Source: CAYLPJ01 sp964385465
Lineage (GTDB): Bacteria; Planctomycetota; Phycisphaerae; SM23-33
Reading direction: 5' to 3'
Assembly: GCA_964385465.1 (NCBI GenBank)
Contig: CAYLPJ010000001.1
Location: 248,001-312,000 of the forward strand
Length of the DNA: 64,000 nucleotides
In this document: positions 58,301 to 64,000 of the stretch, one piece after another
Position numbering within the stretch: position 1 is the first letter of the stretch
How the letters are laid out: the number at the start of each line of letters is the position of its first letter
Notes under the pieces: generated by a model
Seen by the model: only the letters and a program-made list of their open reading frames with translations
Told to the model about the DNA's origin: nothing
Database searches by the model: none
Made by a program: the position numbers and the translations under genes

Positions 58301-59769
58301 CAGTGGTTCTCGGGCGTCCAGTTGTCCTCGTCGGCGGCGGCGAACCAGTAGGCCGCCTCGGCGCCGACGCTCCGCTGGAAGCTCGAGTAGCCCCACCACG
58401 TGAAGGCCGACAGGAACAGGACGGCGACGAACCCGGCGACGAGCACGGCCGCCTTCCGCCGGCGCTGGCGGCGTTTGGCGTTGGTGGCGTTGGTGACCAG
58501 CCCCTTTTCCTTGAAGACCTTGTTCATGAAGAGGTCGCGGAGGAAGTAGGCCCGGTCGCGTTCCCAGACCTTGCCCTCGGGGAGGCTCTCGACGGGCACG
58601 CCGAGCGCCTCGGCCAGCTCGGCGTCGAGTGCCGATCCCTCGCGCATGGAGCTGGTGAAGTAGATGCCGCGCAGGAACAGCGGCTTGGCGGACCACTCGC
58701 CGGCGACGAAGATCATCTCCAGGTAGCGGCGGAGGCGCGGGGCGATGGTCATCATCGCCTGGGGGAAGGCGTAGAGGGCGTCGACCTGGTCGGTCCGGCG
58801 GGCGGAGGGGTCCTCGGTGTTGACCGGGTCCAGCAGCAGGCCCAGGCGGCGGCGCTGGAGGCGGTCGGCGACGGTCTGGAGGTGCTGGTCCACCAGCTCG
58901 GGATTGAAGGACTGATCCAGCGGGTCCGGGTTGGACCAGCCGAGCATCTGGTGCTGGAGCTGCGGGTCGGTGACGTCCTCGAAGAACTCGCGGAACCCGT
59001 TGATCAGGTCGCACTTGGTGATCATCACGAACACCGGGAACCGCACGCCGAGGGCACGCTGGATCTGATCGAGCTGCTGGGCGATCTTCGCGCCCTTGCG
59101 CTCGAGGGAGTCGGCGGTGTCCTTGATCAGCGAGTCGGCCGGAATGCACAGCAGCATGCCGTTGATCGGGCAGTTCGGGCGGTTGTTGCGAAGCAGCTTG
59201 AGAAACTCCCGCCACTCGCTGGTCGCGCCCGGCTCGACCTCCTCGAACATCAGCCGGCCGGCCGTGTCCAGGATGATCGCGTGGTTCGTGAACCACCAGT
59301 TCATGTTGATGGTCCCGCCGACGCCCTGGAGCTGGTCCTGGAGGCCGGGGGGGAAGCCGACGTTGCAGTGGCGGACCGCCTCGGTCTTTCCCGAGCCGGG
59401 CTCGCCGACCAGGACGTACCAGGGCAGGGAGTAGAGGTTCTTGCCGGCCGCCTTGAACTTCTCGACGCCGTCCTCGAAGTTCTTCCGGAGGTCGTCCAGT
59501 CGAGCCCGTCGGCCGGGCTCGGCGACGCCCTGGGGCGTGGCGGCGCTGTTGTCTCGCAGCGACCGCTCCATCGGCTTGGCCTTTCGGCCGCGGGCGCGTC
59601 TGACCAGCCAGCCGAACAGCCCCAGCAGCACGCCGACGAGGGCGGTGCCGATCATGATGTAGAAGAACATCGAGCCGGGCAGGAGGCGGTAGAGCAACAT
59701 GGACATGGCGATCCCGCCGCCGCCGCCGAGGACTCCGACCTTCGCGCCTGTGGACATCGAGGAGAACAT
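55366..59769 (-). CDS. tssM: Type VI secretion membrane protein TssM (IcmF)
   Basis: This protein of about 1467 residues is the core of the T6SS membrane complex. It has two N-terminal spans (about 10-28 and 34-56), a cytosolic GTPase-like domain with Walker A GEPGSGKT (122-129) and ILDTAGR (about 175), a third span (about 440-460, VAGFVAVLFLSAFTWW), and a large periplasmic region of about 1000 residues typical of IcmF. LDQIQRALGVRFPVFVMITKCDLI is strongly characteristic. I chose the ATG at 59769; a GTG at 59781 would overlap tssL by 8 bases and is also possible. The family uses TssM to bridge the inner membrane to the TssJ lipoprotein. No TssJ is visible nearby. tssL and tssK are encoded just before it. 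Confidence 0.93.
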   Translation of the reverse strand: MFSSMSTGAKVGVLGGGGGIAMSMLLYRLLPGSMFFYIMIGTALVGVLLGLFGWLVRRARGRKAKPMERSLRDNSAATPQGVAEPGRRARLDDLRKNFEDGVEKFKAAGKNLYSLPWYVLVGEPGSGKTEAVRHCNVGFPPGLQDQLQGVGGTINMNWWFTNHAIILDTAGRLMFEEVEPGATSEWREFLKLLRNNRPNCPINGMLLCIPADSLIKDTADSLERKGAKIAQQLDQIQRALGVRFPVFVMITKCDLINGFREFFEDVTDPQLQHQMLGWSNPDPLDQSFNPELVDQHLQTVADRLQRRRLGLLLDPVNTEDPSARRTDQVDALYAFPQAMMTIAPRLRRYLEMIFVAGEWSAKPLFLRGIYFTSSMREGSALDAELAEALGVPVESLPEGKVWERDRAYFLRDLFMNKVFKEKGLVTNATNAKRRQRRRKAAVLVAGFVAVLFLSAFTWWGYSSFQRSVGAEAAYWFAAADEDNWTPENHWWPIVSPEYRGSEKYTYAGMNVVETPAGEIPAGQFHYDTMQKVKEDIHIPWVFGFAELFGADINENRHRAQRVLFEAGVLRPIIDATRKKVLSPQSPWSSEATMALAQLLRMERAAAWPDQPVAFDANHLFDYVLQDNLYKVYRENDADNLDAVFEWTYVTADQPWPPKSVSVGGERAVAAVNKGVDDFIDYWKAGGGIEASEILDAILGMKTALTTFGDAEAELLALDDRYLDEPAQPDSNEVLVKIADEWRKRLDGVKAASGSIESAVATARLGTRSLVEQYDVTIAQRLERAEGPHKVLVSSARPDDASKPGEDDEKPAATIASLRKHLTAQASRVSRSLENLEGQYKQSQDRKELLVLDPQYLLNVEVRDEELRKLLEKDNLRLYDLRLHMYRTGTEELGKRAPAPEMAGLAPAVADVREDTRRADRLIGDLAALAIEGHRVKEATTASQFVTGRLAKRKRIYELLKGVLQAAPKNANEVAAKVTEAVKAGNLTPIPRPVVPGTNFKPDQTFPPQFHRAAAKATFAGWQTIADYVHGAGGEQPGGVTSAAEVINRRELEGLYKTRQDAYNAYLRQYQEYWIRDVLADLSYNCPDWKTFQEDLIGIQPRTVAENLERLGRTILASLREVKDVVPASQRASFDQAVQDLAADIDRFGTSTYMGQWKGWLRRWKELGSEPGAARKIILAKSPAQFVDDYIPFSAGVDTMISEKYWKELAYTGLKLLAREIDTNVQAAYQALHQRYSRFPLADPQANVDELSPAEAALAREAVLKVLGAAQVYDAKTIGGGARTRKFETIDQQLDRLCGLGLDPAKRAWCVKAKDLLSALPPSGEKYECTVRVIGAEQQQVLTGTGQSALGMWAAVQLDQGGVKRGIRNITQPKTKEAGKVDYPGKPVVLKFYRYPVDVNAGKVNKTQTIPGSWAPLRMLHVLRSQRDAKDGKLWQVEVVVQDSQNRSRSLWLELEFAKPLPRTDEWP

Positions 59770-59773
59770 GGGG

Positions 59774-60571
59774 CTAATCACTCCCGGAGTTGTCGTCGTC
59801 TTCGGAGGGGGCCGTCGCGGGCGTCGCGGGCGTCGCGGGGGTCTCGGGGGTCTCGGGGGTCTCGCCGCCGATCCGGGCGGCCGCCACCGGCGCGGCCTCG
59901 TCGTGGGCGATCACCTCCCGCAAGGCCGCCTGGAGGTCCGAGCTGGTGGTGCTGTAGACCAGGAAGTTGGCCACGAACACCACGACCGTCATGCCGATCA
60001 GGGCGATGAAGATGCCCAGCAGCTTCATGCCTGGCGGCTGGACGAGGTCGGAGGTGTCCACATGCTCGTAGGCCTCGGGGCAGATGCGGGCGGCGCCGTC
60101 GACGTCCATGATCCCGCGAGTGCGGGCGCAGATCTCCAGCTGCTTCTTGCGGAGGTACTCGGGCTGGCCGGTATACCAGCCGGTGAACCCCAGGCCCAGG
60201 CAGACGTAGTAGATCGCCAGGCGGTCGGTGGCGGCCTGGCTGGGGTCGGCGAGGGTCTCGTCGAGCAGGTCGAAGAACTTCTCGTCGCCGGCCAGCTCGT
60301 TGTGCTCGTAGGCGATCTCCTGCCACTGCCGCGCGAACGGCAGGCTGGACTCCTTGATCATGAAGTCCACGAAGAAGACCAGGGGCATCTCGACCTTCTC
60401 GAACTGGCTGGTGAGGTTCGGATCGGCTGACGCCTTGCTCCGCATGCTGTCGAAGATGTCGTCGATCTCGCTGCGAACGCGCGACGGCTCGAAGCTGCCG
60501 CCCTTCCGCCCGGAGCGGTTCAGCCGGCAGATGTACTGAAACAGCGGCTCGCAGAGCTCCAGCAGGGTCAT
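59774..60571 (-). CDS. tssL: Type VI secretion protein TssL (DotU) with a Pro/Thr-rich tail
   Basis: This 265-residue protein fits the DotU/TssL family: a cytosolic helical bundle (LCEPLFQYICRLNRSG, FFDLLDETLADPSQAATDRLAIYYVCLGLGFTGWY) ahead of a C-terminal membrane span (about 182-207). TssL normally ends at or soon after this span, or in a peptidoglycan-binding OmpA domain. Here it carries a tail of about 55 residues with PETPETPATPATPAT and an acidic end. This may be a periplasmic linker. It overlaps TssK by 4 bases (ATGA) and borders TssM, as expected for subunits that assemble together. The family uses TssL with TssM to dock the baseplate through TssK. Confidence 0.92.
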   Translation of the reverse strand: MTLLELCEPLFQYICRLNRSGRKGGSFEPSRVRSEIDDIFDSMRSKASADPNLTSQFEKVEMPLVFFVDFMIKESSLPFARQWQEIAYEHNELAGDEKFFDLLDETLADPSQAATDRLAIYYVCLGLGFTGWYTGQPEYLRKKQLEICARTRGIMDVDGAARICPEAYEHVDTSDLVQPPGMKLLGIFIALIGMTVVVFVANFLVYSTTSSDLQAALREVIAHDEAAPVAAARIGGETPETPETPATPATPATAPSEDDDNSGSD

Positions 60572-61941
60572 CAGCTACCTCCCTCGGGGACGGTCATGAA
60601 CAGGGTCAGCTCGAAGTCCGACGTCTCGATCTCTTCCCAGCGGATGGCGATGGACTTCTCCTGCTTGATCCGCTCCCACATACGCGTGCTGTCGGCCCGC
60701 ATCAGCCGGAAGTAGTGCAGCCCCGTCGAGGCGGGCAGCTCCAGCGGGGGATGGCGTTCCTCGGCCAGGCGAATGCCCCAGATCCGCTGGTTCGCCAGCG
60801 ACCGGGCCATGAGCTTGAACTTGTCGATGTCCTCGACCAGCCGCCCGAGCTGGCGGGGGTCCATCTGCGTCTTGATGCCCAGGAAGTACTCGTTCGGGCG
60901 GGTGATGTGCTCGTCGGTCAGCTCGGCGACCATCAGCTTGCCCTCGCGGTTCAGCTCCACCTTCATGAAGCTCGGCGCCACCGTGCCGCGGAGCAGCCCG
61001 CGAATCTTCGAGCACAGGTCCGCGAACGCCACCAGCGGGTTGTCGTGGTCGTAGGCGGGGCTCTCGTACTGGTCGCGGTCGGGGTACAGCGCCGCCAGCT
61101 CGCCCAGCAGCCCGCGAAGCTCGAGGTAGATCTCGAACGGCGAGACGCTCGGCGCCTGGATCAGGTGCGGCAGCCGCCCGGCGTAGCTGTTCAGCGTCCG
61201 CAGGCGCATGATCTGCTCGAACTGGAGGCCGCGCATCGAGTCGATGCTGAAGCCCCCTCGCGTGAGCTGGAGGACCAGTTCGCCCCGGCTGGCTTCGACC
61301 TGGTTGGCCAGGTCGCGGACCATCTCCCTCAGCGTGGCCGAGCCGCCGAGGACAAAGCAGGGCGGCACGTAGCCGGGGTCCTGGCGGGGCAGGCCGACAT
61401 CCTCGCCGGTGGCGTGGGCGATCCGCAGCAGTGGCAGGACCTCGAGGTCGCTGCGGTCGTCGTCGGGCAGCAGCAGGCGGGCGTTGACCTTCCGCAGCAG
61501 CAGCGGCTGGGGGTTCTCGCCGGTGTTTTCGTCGGCCCACTCGCTCTCGATGACCCGGTAGATGCGCTTGACCCGCCAGTCGGCCGAGGACCCGCGCTCG
61601 AGGGCGTTGGCCTGCGTGGAGTACCAGAGGGGCACGCCGAGGGCGATGTCGAAGGACGAACTGGTGGACTCGAAGAGGTTCTTGATGTTCAAGGCGGGCA
61701 CGTCGGCGCTGTCGGGGAAGCTGACCTCCACGCCGCTGGGCATGATCGCCCGCAGCGAATCGAACTGGACGAGCAGGTTCTCGAGGGCGTCGCTGCTGAG
61801 CCGAGCCTCGATCAGCCCGTACGGGTACGCCCAGCCGAGCCGCCGCTCGCCGGCCAGCGTCTCCAGCAGCGTCCGCTGCATGCACTGGAGGTGGTGCGGC
61901 TGGAGAAACAGGCCCTCGTACCAGTGGACTTGTGGTGGCAT
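60571..61941 (-). CDS. tssK: Type VI secretion baseplate protein TssK
   Basis: This 456-residue soluble protein matches TssK (VasE/ImpJ): it begins VHWYEGLFLQPHHLQCMQR, the conserved start of the family, and continues with a beta-rich N-terminal shell and a helical middle (LREMVRDLANQVEASR). The C-terminal domain includes FKLMARSLANQRIWGIRLAEERHP and HYFRLMRADSTRMWERI. TssK trimers connect the phage-like baseplate to the cytosolic side of TssL-TssM. The ATG at 61941 lies 17 bases after the TagH-C-like gene's stop, and the end overlaps tssL (ATGA), so translation should be coordinated. Confidence 0.95.
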   Translation of the reverse strand: MPPQVHWYEGLFLQPHHLQCMQRTLLETLAGERRLGWAYPYGLIEARLSSDALENLLVQFDSLRAIMPSGVEVSFPDSADVPALNIKNLFESTSSSFDIALGVPLWYSTQANALERGSSADWRVKRIYRVIESEWADENTGENPQPLLLRKVNARLLLPDDDRSDLEVLPLLRIAHATGEDVGLPRQDPGYVPPCFVLGGSATLREMVRDLANQVEASRGELVLQLTRGGFSIDSMRGLQFEQIMRLRTLNSYAGRLPHLIQAPSVSPFEIYLELRGLLGELAALYPDRDQYESPAYDHDNPLVAFADLCSKIRGLLRGTVAPSFMKVELNREGKLMVAELTDEHITRPNEYFLGIKTQMDPRQLGRLVEDIDKFKLMARSLANQRIWGIRLAEERHPPLELPASTGLHYFRLMRADSTRMWERIKQEKSIAIRWEEIETSDFELTLFMTVPEGGS

Positions 61942-61958
61942 CGCACTCCTCTATCGGC

Positions 61959-62888
61959 CTATCGGCCGAGGCCTTTCATCAGGTTCTCGGCGTAGTTGGC
62001 GACGGTCTCCATGATCTCGTTCTCGATGGAGGCCTCGTTCAGCGCGTCGGCCAACTCGACGTATTTGCGCCAGCATTTGACCTCCTTGCCGACGAGGAAC
62101 CCCCCGCCCTCCATCGAAGCCATCGCCTCGATCTCGACCGGGCTGAACTGTGCGAGGTGTCGGCTGGCGAACTGCCGCCCGGCCTGGCCGACGGCGGAGA
62201 CCAGCGAGGCGATCAACTGGCGGAGCTTCTCCAGGTCGGCGGCGACCTGTCCGCGGGGCACGTCCTGGTCGCCGGTGAGGAACGCCTTGACGGTGTGCTG
62301 GAGCGGCTTGTCGCGGCGGATGGTGCTCCGCCGCCCGATCTGCTGCCAGGCCCCCCAGACGAGCTGGTCCAGCTTGAGGGCGAAGTCGGCCACCAGGGCC
62401 ACCAGCGCCAGCGTCCGCGCCGGGTCGATCGTGCTGTCGGGACCGAGGCGCAGGTTCTGGCGGAGCGGGGCCTCGGCGTCTTCCGGCCAGGCGCCCTGGG
62501 AGATGCTCGCCAGCCCGGCCTCGGCCAGTCGCTCGGTGAGCACCTTGCGTTCCTCGTCCCCGAGCCCTCGAGACAGCTCGATCAGGCGGGCAACGAGGAA
62601 GTTGGGGTCCTGCAACTCGCGGCGATCGGTCTCGGAACGGTCGGTGCTCTCGTCCTTGCGGAGCTGGACGTCCACCCGGGCATCCCAGGAGGGGAACTGC
62701 TCCATCAGCTCTTCGAGAAACGCCTGGCGCTGCTCGGGCACGACATTGTTCAGGGCCCGCTCGACCTCCTCGGCGAGATACTCACGGCGGACGTCGGGGC
62801 CCTGGTCGGCGAAATCCACCTGGACCATGCGAAGGCGATTGGCCGTCGCAGCCGCCAACCGCACCGTCTCGTCAGATGAGCCGTTCAC
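61959..62888 (-). CDS. Type VI accessory protein, TagH C-terminal-like, without an FHA domain
   Basis: This 309-residue protein opens the T6SS-like operon. I do not recognise its first half (EVERALNNVVPEQRQAFLEEL). The second half resembles the C-terminal domain of TagH-type FHA proteins: a helix with LVADFALKLDQLVWGAWQQIG, RRDKPLQHTVKAFL, and the end HLAQFSPVEIEAMASMEG, then CWRKYVELADAL. In TagH this region follows a phosphopeptide-binding FHA domain, which is absent here. It may couple the complex to a regulator by another route. The start is a GTG at 62888 with a weak AAAGG site; a TTG at 62975 would add 29 residues that overlap the promoter. The assignment is tentative. Confidence 0.55.
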   Translation of the reverse strand: MNGSSDETVRLAAATANRLRMVQVDFADQGPDVRREYLAEEVERALNNVVPEQRQAFLEELMEQFPSWDARVDVQLRKDESTDRSETDRRELQDPNFLVARLIELSRGLGDEERKVLTERLAEAGLASISQGAWPEDAEAPLRQNLRLGPDSTIDPARTLALVALVADFALKLDQLVWGAWQQIGRRSTIRRDKPLQHTVKAFLTGDQDVPRGQVAADLEKLRQLIASLVSAVGQAGRQFASRHLAQFSPVEIEAMASMEGGGFLVGKEVKCWRKYVELADALNEASIENEIMETVANYAENLMKGLGR

Positions 62889-62946
62889 AGCACGGAACCT
62901 TTCCAGATATGCGCCTGCCGATCGCGGAAGCCTTGGCCGAGCGCCG

Positions 62947-62975
62947 ATTATCCCCGCTCCGGGCCGAGCGGGCAA
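62947..62975 (-). promoter_or_regulatory. Sigma-70-type promoter of the T6SS-like operon
   Basis: On the minus strand, TTGCCC (62975-62970) and GATAAT (62952-62947) are separated by exactly 17 bases. The transcript would begin near 62940 with a leader of about 52 bases before the GTG at 62888. It lies between the upstream gene's terminator and the first operon gene. Confidence 0.55.
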
Positions 62976-63047
62976 GCGCGGGCGGTTCGTCCGCCACGCC
63001 GCGCCTCGCGTGAGATTCTACCAAGCCGGCCGGGGCGCTTCCCGCCC

Positions 63048-63068
63048 AAAAGCCCGCCGAGGGCGGGC
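63048..63068 (-). terminator. Intrinsic terminator after the FGE-like gene
   Basis: On the minus strand, GCCCGCC (63068-63062), a CTC loop and GGCGGGC (63058-63052) are followed by TTTT (63051-63048), 8 bases after the stop codon at 63076. This is the best intrinsic terminator in the window. Confidence 0.75.
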
Positions 63069-63075
63069 CGATTTC

Positions 63076-64000
63076 CTACGGCGAGGCCGGCTCGAGGTAG
63101 CCCTGCCCCGCCAGCCCATCCAGCAGGCGGACCACCGTGGACTGGAGCCTCTCCCGCCCGGCCATGAACGCCAGCCGCAGCCCCACGTCCGAGAAGCCGT
63201 CCCGCGCCTCGGGGGTCGGGGGCAGGGGCTTGGGCTGATCGACCGGCACCGACGGGGGGCTCAGCGCCGAGCCGCCAAGGACCCGGGCGGCCGAGCCGCG
63301 GCTGCTGACAAACTCCCGGGCCTGCTCGGCGGTGGGGCTGTCCAGAGCCGTCAGGGCGTCGGCGTCGGGGTACACGTACTCGGCAACGTTGCCGACAATG
63401 TGCTGGAAGACGCGAGCGTCGTCGTACTGGATGCGAGCGAACCAGAGGTGCCCGTCGTTGCCGGCGCCGGCGGGTACCACGGCCTCCTTGGTGATCTTGC
63501 CCCGCTGCCCGCCCGGCCAGAAGATCCCGGCATCGGGATAGTACCGCTCGGGGTCGAGCAGCTCCCCGCCGCGTTCGAGGGCGATGTCGTGATCCCGCTG
63601 GGCCTGCCAGCTCCGGTCGCGGAGGTTGTATGGCTTGGCCGAGGCGGCCGCCTTGTCGGCCTGGTAGGCCGCCTGCCACTCCGCCGGCGTGGGCAGCCGG
63701 CAATTGAGCAGGCGGGCGAAGAACACCGCAGCCGGCAGGGAGACGCGCTGCACGGGATGGGTCGGCGCGGGCTTGCCGATGTCGTTCTTGATCGCCGGGG
63801 CATACATCCGCCCGGCCAGGACGGGGTCCTCGATGGGGATCCACTTCGGGCTCAGCGCCAGCCGCCCGTCCGTGGCGACCCACGTCCGCGGGCCCATCGG
63901 TTCGGTATCTTCCGACAGCAGCAGCTTGCGTATCTGCGGCCACTTCTGCGTGGCCAGAAGCACGTCGATGAACAGCCCCACCGACACCTCGGTGGTGCAC
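63076..64000 (-). CDS. FGE (SUMF1)-like domain protein, runs off the right edge
   Basis: The last 308 residues are visible; the frame is open to the window's end and begins CTTEVSVGLFIDV, so the true start lies beyond 64000. The sequence matches the C-terminal domain of the TagF-fusion at 50727-55253 motif by motif: CTTEV-x-VGLF, RLPTPAEWQAAY, PDAGIFWPGG, HIVGNVAEYVY, GGSALSPP and GFSDVGLRLAF. The two are paralogues. As in the partner, the FGE catalytic cysteine pair near the C-terminus is absent. It ends with a terminator and lies upstream of the T6SS promoter, so it belongs to a separate transcript, probably of the same secretion locus. Whether its N-terminus has a TagF, kinase or other domain is unknown. 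Confidence 0.8.
   Translation of the reverse strand, partial: CTTEVSVGLFIDVLLATQKWPQIRKLLLSEDTEPMGPRTWVATDGRLALSPKWIPIEDPVLAGRMYAPAIKNDIGKPAPTHPVQRVSLPAAVFFARLLNCRLPTPAEWQAAYQADKAAASAKPYNLRDRSWQAQRDHDIALERGGELLDPERYYPDAGIFWPGGQRGKITKEAVVPAGAGNDGHLWFARIQYDDARVFQHIVGNVAEYVYPDADALTALDSPTAEQAREFVSSRGSAARVLGGSALSPPSVPVDQPKPLPPTPEARDGFSDVGLRLAFMAGRERLQSTVVRLLDGLAGQGYLEPASP

Noticed and set aside
55237..60009. A 1590-codon open frame on the plus strand opposite tssM and tssL
   Set aside because: It is antisense to clear type VI genes and is composed of Arg/Gly/Leu/Val runs without domains. It results from the high GC third-position bias.
63048..63068. Operator palindrome instead of a terminator
   Set aside because: The stem is followed by a T-run on the minus strand and lies 8 bases after a stop codon, which fits an intrinsic terminator better.
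1..64000. CRISPR array, tRNA or rRNA gene, insertion sequence or prophage
   Set aside because: I found no regularly spaced repeats, cloverleaf-like sequence with a CCA end, transposase motif or phage gene order; a tool-based scan could still detect a divergent example.

Overview
The window is very GC-rich (I estimate about 70% G+C) and densely coded from end to end. It looks chromosomal and comes from a Gram-negative-type bacterium. I infer a member of the Planctomycetota, possibly Phycisphaerae-like. The reasons are the many secreted or membrane-anchored beta-propeller proteins, Tat-exported oxidoreductases, URO-D-family and spore-photoproduct-lyase-like proteins, large secreted glycoside-hydrolase-like proteins, and a squalene-hopene-cyclase-like protein. 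There is no rRNA, tRNA or ribosomal protein gene to anchor this placement. I saw no insertion sequence, integrase, prophage or CRISPR array.

Region 1 (1-24 kb) is a patchwork of short transcription units. It holds a truncated DMT transporter, a glycerol-1-phosphate dehydrogenase (AraM-like), a PP2C phosphatase fused to a cyclic-nucleotide-binding domain, a URO-D-family protein and a Tat-exported TIM-barrel-type protein. A translationally coupled pair follows, made of an unknown secreted protein and a clan-A-like glycoside hydrolase. Then come an ABC exporter, a sugar/polyol set (two zinc alcohol dehydrogenases facing a PfkB kinase), a 974-residue secreted protein, an SPL-like radical SAM enzyme with an orphan sugar-type permease, and a secreted beta-helix protein.

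Region 2 (24-36 kb) starts with a second ABC exporter of the same unusual architecture as the first (N-terminal domain, four-cysteine zinc ribbon, ABC core), followed by a DUF1854 protein and a squalene-hopene-cyclase-like protein. A tightly overlapping operon comes next: PQQ-like propeller, GT4 glycosyltransferase, LolD-like ATPase and large FtsX-type permease. Region 3 (36-47 kb) is one long redox operon. It encodes membrane-anchored propeller proteins, a mini Tat protein with five cysteines, NapG/NapH-like iron-sulfur proteins, a HydC-HydB (NuoE-NuoF) fusion, and a multi-cluster flavoprotein of GltD/NuoG type that lacks its NAD(P)H-binding domain. Together they suggest electron exchange between cytosolic NADH, iron-sulfur carriers and the membrane or periplasm.

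Region 4 (46.7-64 kb) is the most striking. A STAS protein, an ECF-like sigma factor and a zinc-binding anti-sigma factor with a DUF4384-like exported domain face a caspase-family lipoprotein across two strong inverted repeats. A minus-strand operon then encodes a type VI secretion membrane/baseplate module: a TagH-C-like protein, TssK, TssL, TssM, and a 1508-residue protein that joins a TagF-like domain, one membrane span, a long helical region and an FGE/SUMF1-like domain. A paralogous FGE/SUMF1-like gene runs off the right edge. It is separated from the operon by a clear intrinsic terminator and a good sigma-70-type promoter. No Hcp, VgrG, sheath, ClpV or TssJ gene lies within the window.
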